A DNA stretch of 64,000 bases from Deinococcus hopiensis KR-140 (lineage in GTDB: Bacteria > Deinococcota > Deinococci > Deinococcales > Deinococcaceae), in assembly GCF_900176165.1 (NCBI RefSeq), contig NZ_FWWU01000002.1, forward strand, positions 1 to 64,000, written 5' to 3'. Positions 28,527 through 38,142 of the stretch are shown here, piece by piece (positions within the stretch are counted from its first letter, which is position 1; each line of letters opens with the position of its first letter). The notes under the pieces were generated by a model that did no database searches, was not told the origin of the DNA, and saw only the letters and a program-made list of their open reading frames with translations. Both the position numbers and the translations under genes were made by a program.

Positions 28527-29858
28527 GGGCGCACCACTGCTGATCTGGAGTCCTGAGGGGTAGCTCCTCGGCTCTGTGGACGCAAAAGGACAGGCGTAAA
28601 GCTCACCAGGAGCGCAGTGTGGGACGCCGAGGCCACCTCACTGCGGGGGCCGGGCCTGCACCGGTTCCCTCTGATGTGGGGCGGACCAGGCAAGAGTCAG
28701 ACTGAGCCCGTGCAGCTCCGCGAAGGCCACACCTCCTGTGGCGGCAGCTCGGATGCCAGCGAATTTTTGTTCGGCAATGAGATGCCTAAGTTTGCCGGAG
28801 CTTTCGACATGGCTTAAAGGGTGGAAGCTTCCGTCAATTCACGGGGTCGACACTTTCAGGAGTGCTGCCTTCTATGGCATTGAACTTGGACAAACGCGAG
28901 AGGGGTACTGGTCACCGGCTGTAACGACCGAGCCACTTTGGTCGCTGCTTGGACATCCTCTTCAGAGCGATTCAGGTGTCTCCCACCGCGGTGATCGGTC
29001 CACCTGAAGGGATCCAGATGCTCGGACCGGTCCAGGTCATCCTGTAAATGTGCATCGGGGAGGGAATCTCCTGAAACTTTGCGGGGTATCTGCCGGGTGC
29101 ATCTCGCATCAGGGTGCTCTCCCCCTCTTGCCTGGTCCGCACGCTTTCACGGCAGAGATCAGGCCCTGCCTTTGGTCTTCTGGTCATGACTGTTCAGCAA
29201 TGAACATGTTCGTGCGTGGAGGTAATGAAAACCTGGAGGTTAACAGGAGGGCGTTGTCTCTACCAGGCAAGGTCTATTGATGGGGTGGATGCATAAGACT
29301 GACTGTCTCTCACTGATCAGCACCCCCAACTGAATTCCGCTGGGGACGGCCCCGTGAAGCAGCTCTGCCGTTCCACAATTTCACCTCGACCTACAGGACC
29401 AGGCGAAGGCCTCGTGCCTTTACCGCCTCAACCGAGCCGCCCTGTCTGTTTACACGAGAAGAGTTGAGAAAACTGCCGCCCTTCTCCTGCAGAGAAAGGC
29501 CATACAGCGGACAGATCGGCATTAAGGCTCTCCGCTGTATGGCTGCACTCCTCGTGCGTCCGCGGCCGGAATCACCGCTGAACAGCAGCATCACGCTGTA
29601 GTCCTCCGCCGCACACCAAGTCGTGAGGGACTACCCAAGGGTGATCCCGACAGCTGAAGCCTGAGGGCTGACCCTGACCAGTCCTTCAGGGCAGTGGCAA
29701 GCGCACCTCCCGTTGCCTTCGGTCAATCAGTGTCTCTTTCGCAGTCCGTGCGCGCCGACAGCCAGTGTCGGAGGTGCGCCGGATGCTCCTTCTCAGAACG
29801 CGAGACCGCGTTTCGAGCGTCCCAGTGCAGATTCTTGCACCTGGGCGGGGAGCTTTGT
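28527..29858. other. gene-poor stretch
   Basis: No frame has a recognisable domain or good start. A worn iteron-like GAAACTTTGCGGGG near 29071-29084 and a 12-bp inverted repeat (29500-29542) are the only landmarks. It probably contains decayed plasmid DNA. Confidence 0.5.
29500..29542. repeat. 12-bp inverted repeat
   Basis: CCATACAGCGGA at 29500-29511 and its exact complement at 29531-29542, loop 19. Possibly a terminator or an operator; no neighbouring gene is recognised. Confidence 0.5.
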
Positions 29859-29990
29859 ATGCGAAAACGCCTCTTGAAGCTGGTTCTGGTCGGCCTGGTC
29901 CTCGTTGCGCCGTATGCCTCGGCAGGTGGAGGCAAAGGCGCCGGCGTCATTCGGCCCCTCGAAGAGCCCGTGTGGCCCGTCGGAGGATAA
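29859..29990 (+). CDS. 43-residue secreted peptide
   Basis: Starts RKRLLKLVLVGLVLVAPYAS, a textbook signal peptide (basic start, hydrophobic core, AxA-type cut site at ASA), followed by a mature part of about 20 residues rich in Gly and Pro: GGGKGAGVIRPLEEPVWPVG then G. GGGGAG sits 8 bases before ATG 29859. The gene lies 90 bases before a TPR regulator on the same strand, the arrangement of peptide-and-receptor quorum-sensing pairs, though such pairs are mainly known from Firmicutes. It is too short for homology to be convincing. Confidence 0.6.
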   Translation: MRKRLLKLVLVGLVLVAPYASAGGGKGAGVIRPLEEPVWPVGG

Positions 29991-30080
29991 CGGCGCGGCA
30001 CCCGGGCATGCACACCTCGGCCCGCCGCCCTCCTAAAATGGAGCGGTGAGAGGCGTGAAGGCCGCGACCAGGTCGAGTCA

Positions 30081-31679
30081 GTGAAAGGACCGAATCTGGC
30101 CGCCCACATCCAGTCCCTGCTCGCCACAGGCATTTGGGAAGCGGCCCGCCTGCACCTGCTCCGTGGCGCTCAAGGCGTACGGACCCGTGAGGAAGGGGTG
30201 TTGTTCGGTCAGGTGGCGCGCGAGGTCCCGCGCGAGCACTGGGCGAAACCCGGCTGGGCCCATACCCTGGCCTGGGCCGCGTACCGGTCGGGAGACCTCG
30301 CCCTGATGCGCGATGTCCTGGCCCTCGGTGCGCCTGACCTGAACGCCTTTGCCGCGTTTCTCGCCTGCACGCAGGGCAGGTGGGCGGACGCTCTTCGAGA
30401 AGCCGAAGTGGGTCTTGGCGGTCCTGATTCAGCGGTCGCGGCGCGCTACCGGGCGCAGGCCCTCGTGCGCTCCGGCGCTCCCGGATGGCGGGAAGCCTAT
30501 GAAGCCGCGCTGCAACTCGCGCAGGGCCGAGACCGGGCCCTCGCCCGCCTCGACTACGCGGTGGCGCTCGCCTGGCTCGAAGATGACCGCGCGGCTCGCC
30601 CAGAGTTCGCGCAAGCGGCCGCTGAGTTCGCGGGTGACCCCTGGGGACAGGCCTTTTCCTGGTCGAACCTCGGCATCATCTGCCAACGACTTGGCGACCT
30701 GCACGGTGCGGAACGGGCGCTGGGACAGGCACAGAAATGGGCTGGCAAGGAGAGCACCGGGCAGCACCTCATGGCGGTACAGCGCGGTCTTGGCAGCGTG
30801 TACCGCGCGTACGGGGAGTATCCAAGGGCACAGCACGCTTACCGGGAGGCACTCCGGCTTGCCCTTTCGGTGGAAGACCGGGTGGCGGCGCTGCTGGGGG
30901 AAGCGAGGACCCTCGCCCTGTGGGGGCGCTGTGACGAGGCGCTCTCTACCCTGTATGACGCGGCGGGACAGGCCGGTCAGCTCGGCCCGGAAGGGGGAGA
31001 CCACCGGGTGTTCGCCAGCGTGGCCGCCATCCGCCTGATGCTGGGAGACCACGAAGGCGCGCAGGCGGCCCTGAACCGTGCCGGAGGGCTGACCCGGGAC
31101 GACGAACACCTGGTGGCCGTCGTGCGTGCGGAACTGCTGCGCACGCAGGGCCACGAGGAGGACGCGCGTGACCTCCTGGCCGCGAGGAACATGCGCTCCG
31201 AGTGGGTGGGGGAGACCGCGCGGCTCTTCCCGGCCCTGTTCGCACTCGTGGATATGCATCCCGTGTCTCCCGCCCCGTGGACGGCGGAGGTGAACGCTGA
31301 GGGCCCGGTCACGGTTCGCATGCACGGTGAGGCGCTTCCCCTGCGGCCTCAGCGTCCGGAAGCCGCGCTGTTGGTGCTGCTGCTGCTCGAAGGGGGAGCG
31401 CTCAGACGGGAGCGGGTTCAGGATGCCCTGGACCTGCCGGGCCGGGACGAGAACGCCCGGCGCAAGGCGCTCAGCCGCGTGGTGGGTGACCTGCGTGACG
31501 CGCTGGGATGGCCAGGTGCAGTTCAGACGGGCGACGGACTCCTGCGCCTCTCCACCGATCTGACCTGGGTCCTGCATACCCCCGGTCCAGAACAGGCGGA
31601 GTCGTTCTGCGAGGGCCGCCTTGACCCCTGGCTGGAGGACTGGCGCCTCCACCACGCCCCCCTGCCCTCGGTGCTCTGA
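30081..31679 (+). CDS. TPR transcriptional regulator with C-terminal winged-helix domain
   Basis: A 532-residue protein. Residues about 60-370 are a row of tetratricopeptide-type helix pairs (GQAFSWSNLGIICQRLGDLH, GLGSVYRAYGEYPRAQHAY, LLGEARTLALWGRCDEALST). The C-terminal 110 residues resemble the OmpR/BTAD winged helix (ALPLRPQRPEAALLVLLLLE, then RKALSRVVGDLRDALG). TPR regulators of this shape sense peptides or protein partners. It begins with GTG 30081, with a weak ribosome site. The small secreted peptide gene upstream is a candidate ligand source. There is no downstream gene in the same direction. Confidence 0.82.
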   Translation: MKGPNLAAHIQSLLATGIWEAARLHLLRGAQGVRTREEGVLFGQVAREVPREHWAKPGWAHTLAWAAYRSGDLALMRDVLALGAPDLNAFAAFLACTQGRWADALREAEVGLGGPDSAVAARYRAQALVRSGAPGWREAYEAALQLAQGRDRALARLDYAVALAWLEDDRAARPEFAQAAAEFAGDPWGQAFSWSNLGIICQRLGDLHGAERALGQAQKWAGKESTGQHLMAVQRGLGSVYRAYGEYPRAQHAYREALRLALSVEDRVAALLGEARTLALWGRCDEALSTLYDAAGQAGQLGPEGGDHRVFASVAAIRLMLGDHEGAQAALNRAGGLTRDDEHLVAVVRAELLRTQGHEEDARDLLAARNMRSEWVGETARLFPALFALVDMHPVSPAPWTAEVNAEGPVTVRMHGEALPLRPQRPEAALLVLLLLEGGALRRERVQDALDLPGRDENARRKALSRVVGDLRDALGWPGAVQTGDGLLRLSTDLTWVLHTPGPEQAESFCEGRLDPWLEDWRLHHAPLPSVL

Positions 31680-31902
31680 TTGACTGCTTCCTCTCAGCTT
31701 TTCTCCACCTTGAACACGTCTGAAAAAGGGTGGACAGCAGCGTGGCACACTCACCGCACACTGCCCGTATGGCATCTACGGACCTCACCCGGACCGAGCG
31801 GCTCTTCCGAATGGCACACCCTCTACGGCGAAAGCCGCTCACCGTTGCGACAACTGGAGAACGGAAATGCTTTTCATCATGCCTGCGTAGCGAGCGGCGT
31901 TC

Positions 31903-32700
31903 TCAATCTGCGTCATGATACGCACGAAGCTGCTCGCAGGCCTGACATCGGAAGACGTGAATGCCGACATGCGGACTGTCCGCTACCGACCGGAGGTGCG
32001 CATCGGCATCCTCGTCGGCCTGCAAGAGTAGAGCCAGACCGTCACCATCGGGTGCAGCGCGGCGAAAGTTTTCCTGCCACCACAGGCTCAGGTACACCAT
32101 GGGCTGGTGGTGGCAGAACAGCCAGCGCTCGCCCCGTCAGCTGGGGCAGTTCGGCGTACGGACAAGCTCAAGCAGGTCCGGAGCGGGAACATGCGCCAGG
32201 AACCAACTGTCCTTATTGACCGAGGAGGTGAAGTCGGGATGGGCTTCGCCTCGGATGCCGTTGGTCACGCCCCGTTGCGCATCTTCCCAGCGCACCATCC
32301 CCAGCTCGGTGTCCTGCGTAAAGGCGGCGTTCCCGCCGCGGATGTCGTCGGCGCAGGCGCGAATGTCCTCCTCCGTTGTTGGGAAAGGGACCACAGCGTG
32401 ACAGGTCGAGCAGGGCGCGTCTTCCTGATCATCAGCGTCCAGGGCATAGAGCTTGCCGCACGGTGGGCAGGCCAGAACAATATCGTTGCCAACGCCAGGC
32501 TCGAAACAGTGCGCCTTCGGCAAGCGGCACAATGTGCGGGTGCTTTCACCGATGGACCCGCCCGCTTCCTCAACCGGCGCGCCGAACAGGGGAAGTCGAG
32601 GCCAAGATCCCGGAACGTGGTCACCAGCTCAGTGGGTTGACCGCGCTGGCCCGGAGACGACGGCAGGCTGCCTGGCTGCCCGCTAGGGCCGGGGGGAAAC
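31903..32700 (-). pseudogene. CbrC-family gene with a premature stop
   Basis: The reverse frame from about 32532 reads CPPCGKLYALDADDQEDAPC, STCHAVVPFP, QDTELGMVRWEDAQRGVTNG, and ends early at TGA 32137 within LELVRTPNCPS. The same frame then continues RGERWLFCHHQPMVYL to VFRCQACEQLRA and a stop at 31903. CbrC-type proteins (UPF0167) have SWQxERW at this point, so a single TGG to TGA change is likely. The N-terminus (TTFRDLGLDFP, near 32620) lies in another frame, a second lesion. Function of the family is not established. Confidence 0.6.
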
Positions 32701-32874
32701 GGCGACCATGGGCGCTGCCATGCGGTCACCGGAGCGCTTCAGTCCTGGGAGGTCTTTCGAGGAAGCCTGGAACCCTGGCTGGGTCGCCTCAGATGAGGGA
32801 AGGGCGTCGGGCCCACGCTTCCGCTGTGGAGAACACCAACCCAGAGGTTGAACCTCCCGTTTCTTCCTTGAGGG

Positions 32875-33546
32875 TCATCCTCCGTCCTGAACGAATGGTT
32901 CAGTGAGGTCGAGCGTGCCCGAAGGGTGCCCGTCTCCATTCAACGCAGCGATCACGAGCCGGGCGGTGTCTTCCGGCGTGCCCAGAGACGAATCGAGTTC
33001 CAGAGTGAACCCGCCGTGTGCGTCGATCTCCTTCCGGCTCAGGCGGGCCAGGCCCCTGGGCCGCCCCGCCTGCGTCGCTGCGCGTTCCGCTTCCCAGCGC
33101 TCACTGACCTCCAGCGGTGGCTTCAGGGCGACGAGCAGGGGAGAAGCGGGCCGCCACAGCCGCATGGCTTCCTCGAACCACGCGCCCTCCAGAAAGAGCG
33201 CGTCCACAATGACGTTGCTCCCGCTCGCCACCAGCGCCGCGACCATGTGGTGCAGGCCGCTCACCACGCCGCGCCCCACCGGACCAATGCCAATGCCGGT
33301 GGCGAGTGAGGAGTCGTCCGGGTCGAGGTCGTACCAGACCCCTTCCCGCTCGTTTGATTGGAACGGAAAGTAGCGCAGCGGCATGTTCATCCAGGCCCGG
33401 TCATAGCCGAGTTGAAGATAGGGCTCCTCGAGGAGGTTCTGCAGGGCCGTGCAGAGCGAGGACTTCCCGGTACTGGAGCCTCCGTTGACCACGATAAGGC
33501 GACCGGAGGGGACCTCGGGCGTGACGGAAGCACCAGCTGGAGTCAT
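32875..33546 (-). CDS. chloramphenicol-phosphotransferase-like P-loop kinase
   Basis: A 223-residue nucleotide-binding protein with Walker A NGGSSTGKSS near residue 19, then YLQLGYDRAWMNMPLRYFPF and NVIVDALFLEGAWFEEAMRL. The order and the short length fit the chloramphenicol 3-O-phosphotransferase-like group. The members of this group phosphorylate small molecules, and drug resistance is proven for only a few, so the substrate here is unknown. ATG 33546 is chosen because the P-loop should lie near the N-terminus; the longer frame to 33654 is not supported. No operon partner is visible. Confidence 0.78.
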   Translation of the reverse strand: MTPAGASVTPEVPSGRLIVVNGGSSTGKSSLCTALQNLLEEPYLQLGYDRAWMNMPLRYFPFQSNEREGVWYDLDPDDSSLATGIGIGPVGRGVVSGLHHMVAALVASGSNVIVDALFLEGAWFEEAMRLWRPASPLLVALKPPLEVSERWEAERAATQAGRPRGLARLSRKEIDAHGGFTLELDSSLGTPEDTARLVIAALNGDGHPSGTLDLTEPFVQDGG

Positions 33547-34161
33547 GCACCATCTTACGCATTCTGGTACGGCTTGCCCGCGGTCTTCCACCGCTGACAC
33601 ACTGCTCAATTGCGGCCTCATCGGGAGGCTTGTCCCTGCGTCCGTCACCGGCATTGACGGGCAACGTCTGCACTGCTGTGCTTCAGCCCAGCTACGTCCA
33701 AGGGCCGCTAACCTCTTCGGTCGGCACGCGCTATCCCTTCAGACCCTGCGGACTTGTGCTCAAAGACAGGCGATGCCGGAGGAACAGCTTCGCCGCCAAG
33801 TCCTGTTCGAGGAGGCGGTGAACGCCGAACTGACACGGATGAAGTAGGGGAGGGGGAAGATCAGGTGGCCACCCCTCACGTTTGAGCGGCCATCGCCACG
33901 CAGAACACAGGATGCAAAGCACGCGCTGGGTTGTACAGGCGCAGGGGACGCAGAACTGCTATGCTTCTGCCCACGCGGGGACGCGGCCCTTCTCACGGTA
34001 GAGCACGACCGTTGGGAACCCTGACACCAAGGCCGACACACGTGAACTGAAGTTTGGAAAGCCCGTCGACATCGGTGAGGGAAGAACTTCCTACCCGGTA
34101 GATCGCCCTTTCTCCCTGCTCACCCGGGACGCAGCCCTGCCCGGACCCCCGGCTGCCGACG
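33547..34161. other. no intact gene; short coding remnant
   Basis: A terminal stretch at about 33774-33847 (MPEEQLRRQVLFEEAVNAEL, then TRMK and stop) looks protein-like but has no upstream part in frame. Nothing else is recognised. Confidence 0.4.
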
Positions 34162-34509
34162 ATGTACCGATGTGAATGCTGCTCGCAGGTCCAGTCTGCG
34201 GGTACCCCCAGCGTGACGCTCCCCATCCAAACGCGTGCCCGCACCTACCCCAAACGTGAAGACGCACAACCTGGCCTGCCGAGGAGGGGAAAGAACGGAC
34301 GCAAGATCCCCAGGAAATACCTCGAACCCCGCGATGATCCCGGTGGACAGGGGCGGGAGATCGTCCGAGAACAGCGGTGTTGCCCGGCCTGTGCTGCCCG
34401 GTGGTGGACCCAGAAGGCCGGCAAGACAATGGTGGCCGCCCCGCCAGAAGGTATCGCTGTGTACTGCACGGTTACTCGCGGCACCTGGTCTCCTGAGAAG
34501 CTTCACTAA
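34162..34509 (+). CDS. small zinc-ribbon-like hypothetical protein
   Basis: A 115-residue basic protein with cysteine pairs at both ends of its core: YRCECCSQ near the start and EQRCCPACAARWW near residue 80, which could form one zinc ribbon. The middle (RTYPKREDAQ, KIPRKYLEPRDDPGGQGREI) is polar and basic, suggesting nucleic-acid binding. There is no clear ribosome site before ATG 34162, so the start is uncertain. It lies 86 bases upstream of the AAA-VWA operon on the same strand. Confidence 0.5.
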   Translation: MYRCECCSQVQSAGTPSVTLPIQTRARTYPKREDAQPGLPRRGKNGRKIPRKYLEPRDDPGGQGREIVREQRCCPACAARWWTQKAGKTMVAAPPEGIAVYCTVTRGTWSPEKLH

Positions 34510-34595
34510 GCCACCCAGGCCACACACTGCCAGGCCAGTCGGCGGATGCTGCCGTCACTGGCTGGACGCGACATTGGTGTCAGACAGGAGAAAAG

Positions 34596-35744
34596 ATGGA
34601 CCTCAAACAACTCCCCTCGGTCGGGCACGAGGACCTCGGCGACCTCCTGATGGACCTGGGCAGCGTGCAGACCCTCATGCTCTGGGGCCCCCCCGGTGTA
34701 GGCAAGACCACCGCCGTACGTGCCTTCGCTCAGGAAATGGGTTACCACTTCGTTGATTTTGTGGCCCCCATGATGGACGCCACCGATCTGCTCGTTCCCC
34801 GGCATATGCCCGAAACGAACACCACCCTCCGCTGCCCACCGCACGAACTGATTCATCATCCCTGTGCAGATGAAGCCCAACGGCCTTCTCTCGTCTTCCT
34901 CGACGAACTCAATGGCGGTGACCCCGGCATGCAAAAGGCCCTGTTCAGCCTGGTCGCCGAGCGCCGCCTGGGCAACGTCGTGTTGCCCAAAGGCTCCATC
35001 GTCGTCTGCGCGGGCAACCCGACCGAGACCAACAGCGGTGCGGTTCCGCTGCTCGCGCCCCTGATGAACCGCATGCTGCACTTCCATTTCCGGCTGCCCA
35101 ACCCGAGAAGCTGGCTCGCGTGGTTCGAGGGCCAGCGCCAGCGTGGTGTGGGTCTGCATCCCCTCGTCGCCGAGTTCATCCGTGAACAGGGCGTCAGCCG
35201 GCTGCTCGGCAGGCCCGGCAGTGACGGCCAGATCGCCAGCTCGCCCCGTGCCTGGACCGCCTGTGCCCTGGCTTTACAGGCCCCCAGCCTGGGCTTTGCC
35301 CGTCTCGAACAGCACGCGCTGGAGGACGGCAGCCAGATTCGCCCCGCCGCCACCACCTTGCGGCACGTGGCCATGGGCGCCGTGGCCGAACGCGACGCCA
35401 CGGAACTCTCCACGTGGTGGGAGAACCGCTCCCGGCAGTATTCCATCGACGCCATCCTGCGCGGTGACCAGAAATTACCCTTCCAGCCAGGGGAGAAACT
35501 CTTGCTGCTGCAACTGATGACCCAGCTGCGCACCCGACTCGTTGGCGAGTTGCCGGCGCTCGAAGGGCACCTGGGCCAGGACACCCGCCTGCTTGCCAGC
35601 CGGGCTGAACACCTGCTGAACCTGGTGCGGGAACGTGACCCCGAAGCCTTTGGCGCGATGCTGCTGACCGCCGAAGGGAGTGGTCTGCTGCCCGGTTGGT
35701 TCCTTGACCGGCTGGAAACCTCTTGCCTGAAAGGAGCGAACTGA
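34596..35744 (+). CDS. MoxR-like AAA+ ATPase
   Basis: A 382-residue ATPase. Walker A GPPGVGKTTA is at 31-40, Walker B SLVFLDELN at 98-106, and sensor 1 is in VVCAGNPTETNSG. An arginine-rich lid region and a helical C-terminus follow. MoxR-type ATPases act with VWA proteins as chaperone-like machines that remodel partner proteins or insert metals. The gene starts at ATG 34596 after AGGAGAAAAG and ends 2 bases before the VWA gene start, so they are co-translated. It is the first gene of a probable four-gene RNA-repair operon. Confidence 0.9.
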   Translation: MDLKQLPSVGHEDLGDLLMDLGSVQTLMLWGPPGVGKTTAVRAFAQEMGYHFVDFVAPMMDATDLLVPRHMPETNTTLRCPPHELIHHPCADEAQRPSLVFLDELNGGDPGMQKALFSLVAERRLGNVVLPKGSIVVCAGNPTETNSGAVPLLAPLMNRMLHFHFRLPNPRSWLAWFEGQRQRGVGLHPLVAEFIREQGVSRLLGRPGSDGQIASSPRAWTACALALQAPSLGFARLEQHALEDGSQIRPAATTLRHVAMGAVAERDATELSTWWENRSRQYSIDAILRGDQKLPFQPGEKLLLLQLMTQLRTRLVGELPALEGHLGQDTRLLASRAEHLLNLVRERDPEAFGAMLLTAEGSGLLPGWFLDRLETSCLKGAN

Positions 35745-35746
35745 AG

Positions 35747-37984
35747 GTGTACTGGCGGCCACGACCCCTGCGCCAACGCACCCAGGGCACGCCACAGGCG
35801 GAACTCACCCTGGAACTGGGTCCGTCCCGCCGGGTTACCGTGAACTGGCCTGAAGCGGACCGCCTCATCGGCAACCCGCGGCGCGGAGAGGAAGCGGTGC
35901 GGCCCTTCCTCCCTGCCGCCTCTCCGGTCCTCGTTTCGCCGTGCGGCTGGCGCTGCACGCCCCAGGCGGTCTGGGGAAGGGGAGAGGTGGACTTCCTCCT
36001 GCCGCAGCCTCAGGCCCACCTGAGCGCGGAGGCCCTCCAGAGCTGGCAACGGCACCTGACCGGACAGGCCGCGGCATTGACGGGAAGCCGCACACCCCTG
36101 CTGCGCGCTGCCGCACTTCTCCTGGCAGGGGCACTGCGAGAACGTGGACACGCAAACCTGAACGCGGCGGTCCAGACGGGCGACCTGCAAGAGCTCCTGC
36201 CCCGGTACTCCGCCGCGCTGCTCGGTGCCCTGGAGGCTGTGCATCCCCCGCCGGAGAATCTGCCCAAGCGCCCGCCCGTCCGTCCACGCCTGCAGGACAA
36301 CCTGAACGCGCTCAGCCGCGGAGACTACCAGCCCACCGACGTGGAGCCCTGGGGCAGCATGCTCTGGCCCTGGGCCTGGCATCCAGCGTTCGGACTGCGG
36401 CACAACTTCAAGAAGGCGGATCCAAGTCAGCCTGTTGGTCTGCTGCACCACCTGCACGCCGCGTCCTCCGAGACCTTCCCCTGGGAACTGCCAGAGGTGG
36501 AACAGGGTCTGCAGCGGGCCGCCACCGTGCGCCAGGTCACCCTGGCGGAACGACTGGTGGCCCAGGCCCGCTACCGGCATGACGAAGCGCAGCGTCAGGC
36601 GAGTGTGGAAGCGGCCCGGACCCTGCAGGAGCAGGTGGTGGACCACCGCCGCACCCAGGGCATCGGGAAGGAACTCGCGCATACCGCCGCCCTCGTGGAA
36701 GGCGTGCTGCGAGGTGAGCACCTGCCGGGCAGCGAGCAGGTTTACCGCCTGGTGACGCAGTGGTTGACGAGCTGGGCCGCCGTGGATCAACTGCTTCCAG
36801 AACTCCGGCACGTCCGTGCTGGAATGAGGCTGGTCCTCGACCCCCGCGAGGCGGCCCGCCTGGACATCCGCACCGCGGCCTTGCGGGGCGAACAGGTGAT
36901 CGTCAACCTCAGCCGCCTGGGTGGGGAGGATGCGCATGGGCAGGACCGGGTGCGCATCCTCGCCCGGATGGTCGTTCACCGGGCCCTCGGACACGCGGCG
37001 CGGGGCACCGGGCGGAATGCGCTTCCGTGGTCCACAGCCTGCGTTATGATCGCCGAGGCCTGGTTCGACGAACTGCAAATGCCGCCGCTCAGCCGTGACG
37101 TTGATCCCGCTCCCACGCGGGACGCAGATCTGGAAACGTTGGGTAGCGCCGAAGCCGTCTATGCCGAATTGCTGCGCCGTCTGGAAGGTGGTCAACTGAG
37201 GGAGCGGAACCTCAGTGGGACGAGGAGTCGCGGCCTTCCGGACCTGATCGGCGACGGGGAAGACGCGGCCCGCGGCCTGACACCCGCGGAGGAAGAGGCG
37301 GTGCGCGACCAGATTGCGCGGGGCCTGGAGGAAGCCCGCTACCTGCGGGGGTTGGGCCTGGACCTTGGGGGTGGCCTGATGCGGGAACTGCGTGCCGTCT
37401 CGGCCAGGCCGGTGCCCTGGCGTCCAGCGCTGCTCGAATGGGCGCAGCCGCACTATCCTCGGCCGCAACGTCGCCCCCGCTGGAACAAGCTGGCCCGCCG
37501 GGAAAGCAGCGACCCCCGGATGCCCCGGCCCAGTTTTCAGGGCGAGGACCGCAGCAGTGTGTTGCTGGCCGTGCTCATCGACGCTTCGGCCAGCATGGAG
37601 GACGCGACGCTCGCCGAGGGGCTGGGAGCCATCGAGAACACCTGCGGCGTGCTGGGTATCGGCCACCTGCGCCTGATCGCCTGCGACACCGTGGCGACCG
37701 ACCACGGCCTGGTGCGGCCCTGGCAACTCCGGGAGGCGGTGACGCTGACGGGTGGAGGCGGAACCGATCTCCAGGACGGTGTGGACCTGCTGGAACGCCT
37801 GGCCACCGTGGCGTCTCCCGCGCATCCACCCGTTGATCCCCGCACGCCCCTGCTGATTCTGACCGACGGGCTGCTCTGGGCTCCCGCCGAACTGGGAGCC
37901 CGCCCCCACGCCTGGCTGATGCCTCCCGGTGCCCGGCTGCCCTTTCGGACGAAGGCTCCGACGTTCACCATTCGGCGCGACTGA
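35747..37984 (+). CDS. VWA-domain partner protein (DUF2201-like)
   Basis: A 745-residue protein with a C-terminal VWA-like domain: VLIDASASMEDATL near residue 610 carries the DxSxS metal site, and TGGGGTDLQDGVDLL and LILTDGLLW complete it. Upstream, near residue 410, RMVVHRALGHAARGTGRN sits where DUF2201-type proteins have a metallopeptidase helix, but the usual HExxH glutamate is absent (HRALGH). I choose GTG 35747, 2 bases after the ATPase stop, with AAAGGAG 10 bases before; TTG 35723 has no ribosome site. It should be the substrate-binding partner of the ATPase. Confidence 0.85.
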   Translation: MYWRPRPLRQRTQGTPQAELTLELGPSRRVTVNWPEADRLIGNPRRGEEAVRPFLPAASPVLVSPCGWRCTPQAVWGRGEVDFLLPQPQAHLSAEALQSWQRHLTGQAAALTGSRTPLLRAAALLLAGALRERGHANLNAAVQTGDLQELLPRYSAALLGALEAVHPPPENLPKRPPVRPRLQDNLNALSRGDYQPTDVEPWGSMLWPWAWHPAFGLRHNFKKADPSQPVGLLHHLHAASSETFPWELPEVEQGLQRAATVRQVTLAERLVAQARYRHDEAQRQASVEAARTLQEQVVDHRRTQGIGKELAHTAALVEGVLRGEHLPGSEQVYRLVTQWLTSWAAVDQLLPELRHVRAGMRLVLDPREAARLDIRTAALRGEQVIVNLSRLGGEDAHGQDRVRILARMVVHRALGHAARGTGRNALPWSTACVMIAEAWFDELQMPPLSRDVDPAPTRDADLETLGSAEAVYAELLRRLEGGQLRERNLSGTRSRGLPDLIGDGEDAARGLTPAEEEAVRDQIARGLEEARYLRGLGLDLGGGLMRELRAVSARPVPWRPALLEWAQPHYPRPQRRPRWNKLARRESSDPRMPRPSFQGEDRSSVLLAVLIDASASMEDATLAEGLGAIENTCGVLGIGHLRLIACDTVATDHGLVRPWQLREAVTLTGGGGTDLQDGVDLLERLATVASPAHPPVDPRTPLLILTDGLLWAPAELGARPHAWLMPPGARLPFRTKAPTFTIRRD

Positions 37985-38101
37985 GGGGGAGGGGCGGCGG
38001 GAGCCGCTTCCGACGTCGCCGCCCTGCTCCTGAACCATTTCGCCTATGGCAGGTTGGACGCTTGACGGATGTGCCTAGCTTGCCCGGGAACCTACCTTGC
38101 T

Positions 38102-38128
38102 CTGCGGCAAGTTTGAGGCTTGCCGCAG
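38102..38128 (+). promoter_or_regulatory. 10-bp hairpin in the RNA-ligase leader
   Basis: CTGCGGCAAG pairs exactly with CTTGCCGCAG around TTTGAGG and ends 2 bases before the AGGAG ribosome site of the RNA ligase gene. It could control translation or end transcripts from the VWA gene. Confidence 0.6.
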
Positions 38129-38142
38129 ACAGGAGAAGCAGT

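Noticed and set aside
34856..38038. Open reverse frame of 1060 codons opposite the ATPase and VWA genes
   Set aside because: The forward genes have clear motifs, ribosome sites and tight spacing. The reverse frame is a GC-rich codon shadow without domains.
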